Below, piece after piece: positions 1 through 12,100 of a stretch of DNA of 64,000 nucleotides. The notes beneath the pieces are model-generated. The model did no database searches. It was not told the DNA's origin and saw only the letters and a program-made list of their open reading frames with translations. The translations under genes were made by a program, and so were the position numbers. How positions within the stretch are numbered: the stretch's first letter is position 1; the number at the start of each line of letters is the position of its first letter. This stretch comes from Rhyzopertha dominica (lineage: Eukaryota; Arthropoda; Insecta; Coleoptera; Bostrichidae), in the NCBI GenBank assembly GCA_025024175.1, contig QCXZ01000137.1:76136680-76200679 (forward strand), given 5' to 3'.

Positions 1-202
1 GAATACTAAAGCTTATAGAATTATCTGTTAAAAATATAAAAACGAAATAACTTTGTTTTTTGAAATTTTGCTAGAAAAAATTGTCACGACGTGTTGCGTT
101 CTTATATTTGATAAACAATTATAGCCTCAGACTTACACACAAATAGCAATAATGTATATGAGACATCACAAATGCGAACAACCACATAATCAGTGGTACC
201 TA

Positions 203-1292
203 CTATTGTATTGCCAGTTTACTAAGGTAGTATACAGGCATCAGAACCGAACTGTTTTCGAAAAATTCACTGTCACTATCCGAATCAGAATTTAAATCAA
301 TGATCATACTGTTCACACTTCGAAAGAGATACGAGTTTTCAATGTAGATAACATGTTTTTGACAGTTTTTAGCACTAATCTTGTCAACTTTGTTCCTAAT
401 AACGTCCACCACACTAGCATTTAAATTAGGAGATTTCTAGTGTCTTCTAATTCCTCGTTTTAGATCAGGAATATTAAGATTTTTAATTTTATTTAACAAG
501 TCCTTTTTGATGGCCTTGTTAGGTATTTCGATATGATTTCTCGTCATATAATCCATAATGCCCCGTTTTCTAGTAGCTTGACACGGTTTCTTATTTAATT
601 GTTTTGAATGATATTTTGCGTTATCCAGGACTATTACGCTGTTAGGAGATAGAAATGGCAACAACTGTTTCATAAACCAAGTCTCTAATAGTGAAGCATC
701 CATGTCCAGATGATAGTCAGCAGAACAATTGCTGACAAAAGAAGTTGGGCCCATCCATTACTTCCACCCGCGTGCAAAATAATAATTATTTTGCCGCAGT
801 AAGAGGGTGTATTTAAACAGCAATTTCTTGTACCATCAGTAAGACCATTTTTCACAACTTTATGCGAATCCAACCATGTTTCGTCGAGATAAACTATGTT
901 GCCCCTTTCATCTCGATATTGCTTTATCTGAGTAACGTATTCGGATCTGAATTTTTTCAAACGTGGTGATTTCATAATGGACTAAATGTTTCGTCACAAC
1001 TTTCAATATCATATCCTGAATCATTTAATTTTTGTTTCAATTCGGCTATCGTAGGTACCATATTTTTCCTATACATATCGTATATAACCTTCTTTATTTC
1101 TGTACCCAAACTTTCACTGAATTTCGTGAACTTTTTTCTCTCGTTACTATCTTTCTTTATAATCTTTTGAATGGATGTATAAGGTACTTTAGTTAAATAA
1201 CTTGTAACTTTAACTGGANTAGAACTTCCCACCTTGATCAAACCTTGATACATATTCGTTACTATTTCTTGAGCGTCTGGATGACAAAACAT
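203..1292 (-). pseudogene. DDE transposase relic, Tc1/mariner superfamily with long catalytic spacing (copy 1)
   Basis: The relic is read leftwards in three frames. An N-terminal helical, DNA-binding-like part starts near 1292. The first catalytic Asp lies in YLDETW (about 874-891) and a GLTDGTRN strand follows. After a frameshift near 740 come CSADYHLDMD and the second Asp in VLDNAKYHS (about 615-630). The sequence then jumps from KNLNIP straight to a KRGIRRH-like helix, so about 40 residues carrying the catalytic Glu are deleted. A third frame (203-412) gives the C-terminal part ending in a Ser/Asp/Glu tail (NSDSDSDSEFF). It is closely related to the copy at 3941-5119, which keeps NPIELVW. 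There is an N base at 1220. I could not define its terminal inverted repeats, although CAACTCTC near 1340 resembles those of copy 2. It is dead, because it lacks Glu and has two frame breaks. Confidence 0.82.
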
Positions 1293-2989
1293 GTTGATGA
1301 AATAAATTCACTTCGAATTAGCTCAAAAATGTCACAAGCACAACTCTCACGTAACACGATCGGTTGTCGACTAAATAAATTTTGTTTCTAATTCCTCTAC
1401 CTGCTACCTGTNATCCATTTTATTTAGAAAAGAGTTAAAAGGAAAAAGGGCTACGACAATCCGTATTGAAGTATTAGTAAGTTTACCTGGACATTATTTT
1501 GAAACTCGGGTATCCTCAATTATAGAAACAAGGGATTATTTTTGCAATGAGGGTCGAACTTGGATACGCCCATCCATTTTACTGATATTTAAGCGTTTTA
1601 TTATAAAAATCTGGGTAAATCGTGATAAATAAGTACCTGTACAGGTAAAAAAAATGTTATGCAAATTTATATCTAAAGCGGCTGTAAATAGTGGCACATT
1701 TTCGGTTGCTAAATAGGATGATAATTGTCAATAAGGCACTGGAACGGTTTGCAAGAGACGAAAAGATGTGTAAATAAACCCATTTTGAAGCGATCGATTT
1801 CTACACAAAAGGACCCTCCATATAACGTTANTCCAATGGGAAAANNATACCTAATATCATTATGTGAATGTCCATTAGGACGATTATAGAATATTTCAAA
1901 ATGTAGAAACGTGAAAAAGAAAAAACATATGTACATTAAGACAAACTCATAGTTTTTCACAGTGTATTAGGTCAAATAAANTATACCGTAGAAAAAGATT
2001 GTACTAGAGGGTTTTAAAAATAAATTGCAATAGTATGTGTAGTATAGACTCAAAACATTTTCAATGATACTACAATTTGAATTTAAAAAAACTTAATACT
2101 TCCTTATTATGGTTTTTCGGAAATAAAGAACTGTAAGTATAGTTTCACTATTGCGGCCTAACATTGAAATTTATTCAGTGCAAAATATAATATGCCTGAG
2201 TATAGCACAAATTTTTAATCATTTGATTTCATGGATAATGTCAGAAGTATAAAGCATGAATTCAATTAATATGTTGGTCTATAAATAAAAGTTATTCCTT
2301 CATGTNTTGACAGCAATGCATGTCTCAAACTCCAGACATTACAAAAGAAAGCAAGGTCAAAAGACTGAACAAAAAAATACAGACGTAATTTCTAACTACA
2401 GTTTGCAAGTCGTAAAGCAATATGTTTGGAAAAGTAACCATCAATTTGTAGAATATGCATTTAAAAGAAANCTAAAAAGACTTAAATATGGTTCACAATT
2501 TTTTAGTTTCATTATCATACGGATTTTTTTTTAAATAATGAGGTAACTAAAGCTGAATATTATTCTTCGTTGTTTACATTACATGATATTAAAAAATGCT
2601 GAATGTTACAATTAAATCAGTTCATCTCAATATTTATGTTTCTTTTCCCCAAGTGGATTATTAAGGAAATCAAAAGTATCAAGATGTGAAAGGCACTTTG
2701 AAAATACAATTTTAAACTGAAGTTTCACAAAATTAATATTTACATTACAACCAAATAACTGTTAACTTAATGTTTGCTGTTTGTTTCCGACTATGGTAAA
2801 ATTTTTAAATAACCAATTACAGCACAAATATGTGGTTCTTAAAATCGTACCATACGTTATATAATGTACTATTTTTTACACTNTATACGTGATGAGGGAA
2901 AGCAACCACGGTACTATGTTTATAAATAATGTTTAGGGTGCACGCAATATAACTAAAATGAGCACTTCGTCAGCCATAGATGCACTTAC
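1293..2989. other. AT-rich stretch, probably GDAP2 intron 6 or beyond
   Basis: No coding exon is recognisable on either strand. In particular, the expected next GDAP2 exon (start of the CRAL-TRIO part) was looked for and not found, so the intron after exon 6 probably runs through here and off the left edge. Single N bases occur at 1412, 1831, 1846-1847, 1981, 2306, 2471 and 2883. The short open frames here (for example 2307-2534) have no recognisable motif. Confidence 0.5.
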
Positions 2990-3161
2990 CGTTCTTGATG
3001 CTGTAGCTCCTTGACCATTATATCTGCCAAGGGGTCGTTAAAAGGTCGCTCCCCCAGAAGTCTCTGTTGGTCAAGGTCGCCTTGCATTTGACTAAATGCA
3101 TGTTCACCGAGGTTAAGTGCAACATCCAGGTGTGAAGATAAATCGACTGATTCCTCATCGG
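2990..3161 (-). CDS. Gdap2: GDAP2 exon 6 (linker before CRAL-TRIO)
   Basis: After TGCATTGTTGCAG come DEESVDLSSHLDVALNLG, EHAFSQMQGDLDQQRLLGER, and a helix ending KELQHQER. The donor is AACG|GTAAGT, splitting a codon in phase 2. The human counterpart reads SHAFARMEGDIDKQRKL and continues into NYNRWL. That continuation is absent from the window. Confidence 0.93.
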
Positions 3162-6100
3162 CTGCAACAATGCATAAGAAAATACAAATTCAAGCATGTA
3201 ACATTTGCACCTACATGAATATTCAAAAGACTCATTGATCATTGCAAAAACTGTTTTGCGGTGCCAAGCACCTGACAATTAGGAAATGAAGTCCGCCATT
3301 TGCTTAGTTATATTTTATCTCCATTGGAGAACAAAAGTTTCTACATTTTATCACAGGAGAGGATACACTGTTAAATGTTTGTTCAGCAGCGTCGGTGCAA
3401 ACATATGAGGTACAAAGTAAAATCATTACTACATTGAAACAAAATGGCAACTGAATAAATTATGTTGGGCTAGTGTTTTTTTATGTATCTGAGTCTATAT
3501 GTGCAAACTTTTTATAAACAGTAAAAATATATTCCGAAGGATAGTCTCATGGCAAGATTACCATGTCACAATACAAACTATTATCAACTGGTTATTTTTA
3601 TAATTAGAGAAAACCTTGTGTCAATATTAGTTGTTCTCTTTACCTGTCTAGCTCACATGATGATTAAATCAGTATTTATAACTGTCAAATAAATGGGGTG
3701 TTAATATATAGCAATCCAACTCTCTTACCGTTATTACAACCCTGCAATAAAATTTATCTTTCATCTCGAACAGCAGGCGGCCCTTCACAAGTAACCGCAA
3801 ATAACCGGATTACCATAAATTTAGGTCCGATTTTCGGAAGATGGTTAAGCAGGATCGGATTATTTAAAGTTCACTACCGGTCAAACCAAAACTAACATTC
3901 AGTCTTAGTATTTCTGTGCGTGAGACAAGAGAAGCGAAAAATGTTCCGTCCTTGGAAAAAAGCTACTTCAAGTACCGCTCAGAATGAAGTAGTTGACGCT
4001 GACATGGAAGTGCAAATTGAAGAAAACAAGAGGAATCGTCGTTACCTTACCCAAAATGCCAAAGAAAAAAAAATGTATACAATTTTTTCATAAAAAAAGA
4101 GTGCAGTGCTCCGTTAAAAGTGAATGGTTGGTGACCCCTACACGACTGCGAGAGATATTATTGAAAATAAAGGCAATTTAAGAAAATCACGCAATTCGGA
4201 GAAATTTCTAAATTATCAAAAGAGCTTGAGATAGAAATTAAAAAAGTGATTTACCAAATGTTTGCCCATAATGGAATCAACCCGACTAAAAAGAATGAGA
4301 TGGGATTATATTAACGAAATCAGAAGGTACCGCCAAGAAAATCGTAATATCGTATATTTGGATGAAACGTGGTACGACACCCACGACTTGATAAAAAAAG
4401 GTCTGACAGATGGGACAAATAACTGCGTTCTGCAAGCACCACCTTCGAGAGGAAAAAGAATTATAATTCTTCATGGGGGAGGAAGTGATGGATGGGTGGA
4501 AAATGGCTTATTACTGTCAGCGAAACAGATCCAAAATTGTTCTGCTGACTACCATTGCGACATGGACTCTGCACTTTTTGAAACTTGGTTTCAGCAGCAG
4601 GATCTGTTATAGTCACGGATAACGCGAGTTATCATTCAGAATTAATGAACAAGGCGCCAACATCAGCTACAAAAAAAATAGAAATAATTGATTACATGAA
4701 AAAGAATAAAATTACAATTCCGGATGGAAAAGTTACCAAAAAAGATCGGTTGACAATAAAGAAAATCTCAACATACCTAAACAATATAGAGTTGAGGAAC
4801 TAGCGAAAGGACATGGACATATAGTTATGCGTTTGCCACCGTATTATTGCGTCCTAAACCCAATTGAATTAGTGTGGAGTACGCTTAAAAAAGGAATACG
4901 AAGAAATAATACATGTCCGCGTTTAAGTTCGGGAGTTGTAGATTTAGTGCGTAGAGAGATAAGTAGTATAACGAAAGAACTGTGGAAAGCTGTATTAAGC
5001 ATGTTATTGAAATTGAAAATAACTATGTATCCCCAAATTTTCAAAATTTTATAATACATGTTAATGATGATGCTAGGAGTGATTCAGAATTTGACAATAG
5101 TGAAGATGATAATAATTAATATATTTAAGTTATGTCGGTGTGTTACTTACTTACTTCTTAGACTTTTTTGTAAAAATATAATAGATGTATGAAATTATTT
5201 TTTTTTGTATTTAGAGTAAATAGTATTGCAGGGTTGTACTCGTAAAAACGGTAAGAGAGTTGCATTATACCTTATGATTATGCATGATAAAGCCAGTATA
5301 GAACTACGAAAAAAATTACTTAAAATGGCAATGCTAAATGCTTTTTGTTATAAACAAACAAAAAAATTCTTATTCACAAATATTAAACAAAATAAGTATA
5401 ATTTTGATATTCAATGTGATTACAAATAGGACTAATTAAAATTTATGTAAGTTTAAGAGATTTCTGGGTTTCCCTTGTACAGTGAAATAAAACTTTAAGT
5501 AGATTACTACATGCCAAGGAAAATTAAAAGGTTAATAATCAAAAGTCGGTTTAGGGAAAGCATCTGTTTATTGTCTGGACGATCGGGTTTAGGTATCGTC
5601 GTCGTTGATATTCAATAACTGAGGCGGTGGTATTATCATTGGAATATCCATACAAGAAAATTATGTTTTGCATATTCTTCATATGAATATCAATGGAAAT
5701 AATTGACGAACTGACAATCAACATTTTTTTCCTAATACCAGTTAAGCTGCTATTAAATTACCTTACCCATTAGTAGCAACTTGGTATCTGCAAACACTGA
5801 TATATAAAGAATCTTTAGAAATTTTAGAAAAGTAAATAACATTGTAGTAAAGTTGCTTGTTTCTAAATATTTTGACTTTGTCAATCGTATTATGAAAGTT
5901 TCTTTTTTCTATGTTTTGACCTATATTGTACTGACGATGACTACCTGTTAGCCGAAAGCGCTTTATAATTAAAGAATTAAGTGGAGTACTTACACTTCAA
6001 GAATTATTACATTAAAGAAGAACATTATGTTCGCTTAAAATTAGCCATTAATTTATATACGAAGTATCGCGACATCATGGCGGTAACACTGTTGAATAAC

Positions 6101-9100
6101 AATCATTTCACACATTTATATAATTTTTATTATTATTAGCAATTACTGAATATTTATTTTTGTTTCTGACCACAATCTTAATCATAAAAAATACTCTATT
6201 TTCCTCCAAATTGCCTTACTAATGGTTTTCAGAAGTTACTGACGGTAGATCACTACTGTGCATCAAACATTTTTGTTTTAAACAAGACTAAGTTGGTAAA
6301 AATGTTGAACCACCAAAATTTATGACTGTCCCTGCACCACACTTGTAAGGGATATGTACAATAAAATACATTACACAAAATTGGTATAAAATAACGCAAA
6401 CACATTAACAAATATGTTTATAGCTCCCTTTGCTATTTAAAGTTTTAAATATATTGATTTTTTTATAGTCACATACTGATGATTGAGGCTCTTTTGGGGC
6501 CAATGGAGCAAGATGATCTTGGTCACTTTTGTTATGAAATTTTTTCCCAGAGATTTTAGAATGTGTTGTTATCAGAAACAGCCACTGTCCATGCTTATTT
6601 AGCTAACTGCTGTAGCCAAGTTAGTTAGATGTATCCTTTTCCTCACTCTGGAGTAGTGCAGAGTATTCTCAGAGAGGAAGGCTTACTAGTGAAACCAATA
6701 AAATAGACCAAAGTAAACAAAAGCTGTTGAAATTTTGTATTCAGAAGATTTAACAAATTCCACTATAGTAGGCCACAATTAAAGGGTTACACTTTTAAAT
6801 TCCAAAAGAGATTACACAGGAAAAACGTCAGTATGTCGTAAGCAAGGAAGGTATACATTTATTAGCCCAACAAATCAATGTGCAGCCCTTTATATCAAAT
6901 TACTGATTACTTACGATGAAATGAATGTTGTGGATTGTCAATAATCCTAATCTCCCTGTCGGGCATGAGAGGTTCTCCCTCTGGTCCGCCCACATCAGCT
7001 GGTAGCTGCCAGCGAGCTGCATCAGCTTCAGAATGCGTTCGTGGAAAGTATAACGGTAACAAGACATCATAAATACTCCTATCACTACTTTCTAAGGCAA
7101 GAATAACAGTGTCTAGAAAGCCCCCATGGTGTTCAAGGAATCTTCTGATTGTACCTGGAAATGAAAAGGAAAATTTATAAACACATCGAAGCAGTCATTA
7201 TTGTGATTTGTGATTATGTGTTATCTATTGATATTATCTTATAAGTTTTAGTTTTACTATGTTACTACTGATATTTAGATGCTGTTGTTGTCTTTGGAAA
7301 AAAAAACAATTATGCCCAAACATAGTTTAGAGAATATTAAAACCTTTAACATAAACATACGGCCACAGTGTCCAATAGTTAACGCTTTTCTATCAAAAAT
7401 AAGTAACTTTACTCATTCAAATCAGCATTTGATCCTTGAGTTTACTTTTATTTTATTTTTAGCTCATTCAAGGGTGTATTGTCCATGCTGTTTACATATA
7501 AAACTTCTAGGCGTTCAGCTTATAATGCATTGAAGCATTGTCAAGCCAGAAAAACTGACTTTATTTTATAAAATTGTTTAAGGCTCAATATTTTAATTTT
7601 CAAGCAAAATTTTGGAAAAAGGTCAACATGGCCGTTTACATAATAACTAGGAGAAGCTGTGTATGCAATATGGAATTTGTATGTAAACAACCACCCTTTG
7701 CAGGTATCCGCCTCTAACTGGACAAGGTTGTCTGTCATAAATTATCTTTCACCCTATCCCAAGATGCAAATAACCTGCTCAACCCAGGAAATTCCCTGAT
7801 TGGTCGAAGATTAGCATTTTATTGCATCCTACCATGTTTAACGAAGTATTCCGGATTTAGCATGACACAGTGGCAACATTCAAAGAATTTTTTTTTCAGG
7901 ACTAGAAATGCTCCAAAAATTTGACAATAATTAAGATACGAAGTATTTTTGCATACAGTGTATCCTGTATAGTATATATTATAGTGCATTTTCTTCCTTA
8001 TATAATAACGAACTAAGAATACAGTTAGTTTTCTAAAACAGCTTGTGTATTTATTTAGGTTTCTTTGACTGATACAGTTTTTGTTAATTTAATATTCTAA
8101 TAAATTCTTTGGGGTTTTTACCAGTCTTTTACAGTATTAAGAAGGAAAACACTATAATAATGACATTGTTTTATAGTAAATTAATAATTTAACCGGACCT
8201 AAAGAATTTAATTTTCAGATAAAGGAAAATAAAAGGTGAAGAACAAGTCTATGTAGCAACAATCCTTATAGTTTAGGAATTTTATTATTAACTGATTCGT
8301 TAAAATTGATAGTCATTCAAAGTTGTAAATTTTTGGACATGTCATATTTTATACCTACATTTCTGGAATTTCCTTGCAATGTGTTTTCAGACTTTTTTAT
8401 TACAATTATCCATTGACTTGAATTGGCGAAAGAAATGTTAGAGACTACACACGTAATTGGTATTTTGTGTATAATAACTTCAAATCTTCCTTTTTTCAAA
8501 CTGTAAAAAATATCTGGTAGCCCTATACAAACAGCGTTAAGGTTATTATATGAGAAACACTAGTTTACTTAACAAATGAACCATTCCGTTACAAAAGTAA
8601 GTAATCCATATTAAAATGTGTCTAAACTAAAAGTATTGCATTTTTGTGGTAATCCAAACAATACGTTAAACTTTAATATAATATTTTTCATATCTGTGTT
8701 TTTAGTATGGAAGTAGATATTAACTAATACATAATACCACACCTGTTCAGATGATTGTGCCAAACAAATAGTATCTATAAAGAATGATTATAGAATGTCA
8801 AGTAGAAGTAACTGTAACTTGAAACAGTTTTAGCACACTGAAATTTTTCTGGAAACTTTGATTCGTATGTCAGAAACTGTTTTTAAACCAATGCGTTTTT
8901 TGGAATTAACTGCTACAATATGTTGCCGGTTCTTTCCGATCCAGCGCAATAATTTTGAATATCGAGTTTAATTTCTATTAATTGCAGAAAAATACGAATT
9001 TTAGGTTTTGATTTTATAATATTGAAAATTAATGTATCGATTGAAAATTTTTAGTCTCGAGCTAAAGTGTATTTTGCTATAACAGCGCACATACTGTCAC

Positions 9101-12100
9101 CAACTCTAGACAAAGTGCAAGTTTGTCAGTTTTGACTTTGACCATTGGTATGCTTTAGGTGCATCCCAATTGATGGAGGTATAACCTTTGGATTAACCAA
9201 GCCCTTATATGGTTTGATATACCTGCTTATTATTATTGCTAATTATGTAATTATATTACCTATATACGTAAATATGTGCTTATAAAAAAGTAAACAAATA
9301 GAGGGGAACATTATTTATTCTTCAGACTTACAAAAAATCATCTAAAAGAGGCAAATAGAATAACGGCCCATAAAATAAAGTCCTGTAATATTAAATACAT
9401 TAGAGTGTAAATGCACAATAGAACACACGAATGCCTATGAAAATTGACTGAAAGTTCACCCCAAAAATTAAAACTTTCAACCCTGAAACGAAAGTTAATT
9501 ACACTGACAAACTATTTTTTTATCAATGTTAACAAAACGAATTGTGCAGTACTTTCCTTTGCTTTTTCTTTATTGTGTGTTTACTCCCTATAATTATTGC
9601 TTTAATTTCATTTGGTAGTTTTGTTAAAAACATTCTTATCTAATGCAGTCATGTCTACATTTTTTTTATTAATATACCCTTTACTTAAGTATATATGCGT
9701 ACTATTCCGAACAGGTTACTTCGTAAACATTAGTTGAAGTTATATATTAGCTTGACAACTTGAGTTTATTTTAAATACCTTTTAAACTAATTTTTTTAGA
9801 AACTATCCAAAGGAACTCTAAACCACATTGCGTTGTTAAATGCTACAAATACTGCTCTTCTTGTGTCTTGTGTATAAGTAAAAAAAGATACCTGATTACG
9901 AAACCACACAGCTCAAACAACACTCATGGAAGCTCTACCTGTATAGTGGCACTGGTAACATTTATTTAAAATCACTCATTCTAATATTTGGTTTCTGATT
10001 TCTTAAGGTCTGGCAGAGAAAAGATTTTACACATGTACCTATATAGTTGCTAGAATTAGAGTTTACGGTGGCTTTATTTTCTTCTTAGATATACAGACTA
10101 GAAGAACAACTGCGAAAGTGTACTCGTAAAAATGGCCACTGTTTTAATTTTTTTCATTATTTGCTTTTATGCATATAAATATTTTTAAGACAAATAATTA
10201 TTGGAGTAGTTCTTAAATGACATTCATTTTTCATTGACTGCTAAAACTTTACAAGAAAAGTCATTTTATGTACTTCACGGTAAGCCGGTATTCGTTTACA
10301 TTGAGGAAAGTAAGGTATTGAGCTATATTAGGACCAGGTTACACAAATGTTCACCAAATTTGATCCACGCCCGTTGCTATAGCAACACCAATCAGAGCTC
10401 GGATTAAATTTGATCTCCGCTTGTGCAACTGGCCCTGGTGTATATAGGTAAGCAATTTAATTATTTGCAGGTAGTATTAGGTAGATTGTGTATTGTGATT
10501 TGTAAAACTATGATGGAATATAATTGGACAAAACATATAGGTGCCATAAATAGGTGAAGAATACTTGGATAACACAGTAAAAAACAAATAATCCTCTTTT
10601 TACCTTTTTTAGTTTAATTTTGATAGTAAATAAAAACATGAATCCTAATATAAAGACCCCAAGCTACCATTTTATCAATAATCATTAGGCTGATGTAAGG
10701 CTGTCATATTTATTTTAAAGCTAGATTTAAATTTGCTTCCTGAACATAGTTAAAAAAAGCAAGCAAAAACCGGCTACAAACTAATTTAACCCTTGATTTA
10801 ATATAAAATAAGTGTAGTAGTTTTATAATGCGTTTGTAATTTAAATACTTCTTTAAAAATAAAAATGTAATTATATATATAATGAACCGAGATTTTTACA
10901 ACTACTTGTAAATCGTACAATTAAATATAGGTGTTAGCCTCTTTTTGGCATGCCATTCAGTTTAAATATAAACTTCAAATAGGAACAAAAAGCTAGAGAG
11001 GCTCCATTACTAAATTATGAAAACCTTTTTAAGAATGATACAAAAAAGTCCACCTATATACTTTTTAATTCAAACTGTTTCTTTATTCATATCTTTATCA
11101 ATTGATTATCATATCTCATGTCGTTGATACTTACGTAAGGCTATGTGTGCACCTTCGTCTGGTGGATAATTTCTTCTTACTGAATTTATAACACATAAAG
11201 CTATCGAACGAAGCCCTAATTCACATGCTTTCTGGAGAACGTTTCTGAAAAAAGAGAATGTCAGATGGCAATTCCAATTTTACGCTAAAAGTAAACAAAA
11301 CGGGACAATTACTCACCTATAACAAGCGTGTAGGGTATTTTCTGCTGCAGAATGATATTTCTGATGGTATTTTGGGCCTACTGTGTGTATTATATATCGG
11401 GCTGGCAGTGCATGGCCTTGTGTTACTCTTACATCTCCTGTTCGACATTCTGGAAAGAATTAAGCTTACATTAACAAAATACCAATATTTTCACTGAACA
11501 TCAACTTAGACTGATACTTGCATAATGCTATTTTGTACCTGTAAGAATTCAAAAAAGTTTTACAAGATAGATGACCAAAGCTTCTGACTAATAATATAAT
11601 AATTACTATTACAAATGTAAGAAAATAAATACAAGAAAATTAGTTTTGGACAAATTAACAAGCACTAATACGTCAATAGAGTTTTATTTTCCGGGAAGTT
11701 TATTGTGTACACTTATACTTATATGAATAAGCCTACAAGAAAATTCTCACATTTGAAAACTTTACGTAGTCTTACAAGAACATGAGCACTGCTCTGAACA
11801 ACTTATGATTTTATTTCAAGATTTTTGTCTAAATCACTAAAAAATCGCCTGCTATCTATTACATGAAAATAATGCTAAATAATATTGTATATACAAGATG
11901 ATCTAACCACATATTTTTTGTGGCACATATTACAATTTTACAAAACTTATTTTAGCTAAAAGNTATACTAACAGAAATATGGGGTATACAGAAAGTAAGA
12001 ATTTAGGATGGCAATGCCATCTGTCAGCATTACACTAACATGATGACAAAGCCACCTAGCCGCCTAAACGGGAACTAGGTGGCTTTGTCATCATGTCAGT

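Larger units (their letters stand above)
3162..6914 (-). other. GDAP2 intron 5, carrying a DDE transposon
   Basis: This 3753-nt intron is largely accounted for by the plus-strand transposon at 3713-5266. The remainder (3162-3712, 5267-6914) is AT-rich and shows no exon. A short stretch near 6640-6700 reads like a helix-turn-helix of a transposase (PFPHSGVVQSILREEGLL) but is too short to assign. Confidence 0.8.

Noticed and set aside
6600..6720. PFPHSGVVQSILREEGLL, transposase-like helix-turn-helix
   Set aside because: Only about 20 residues, preceded by stops, with no catalytic part nearby.
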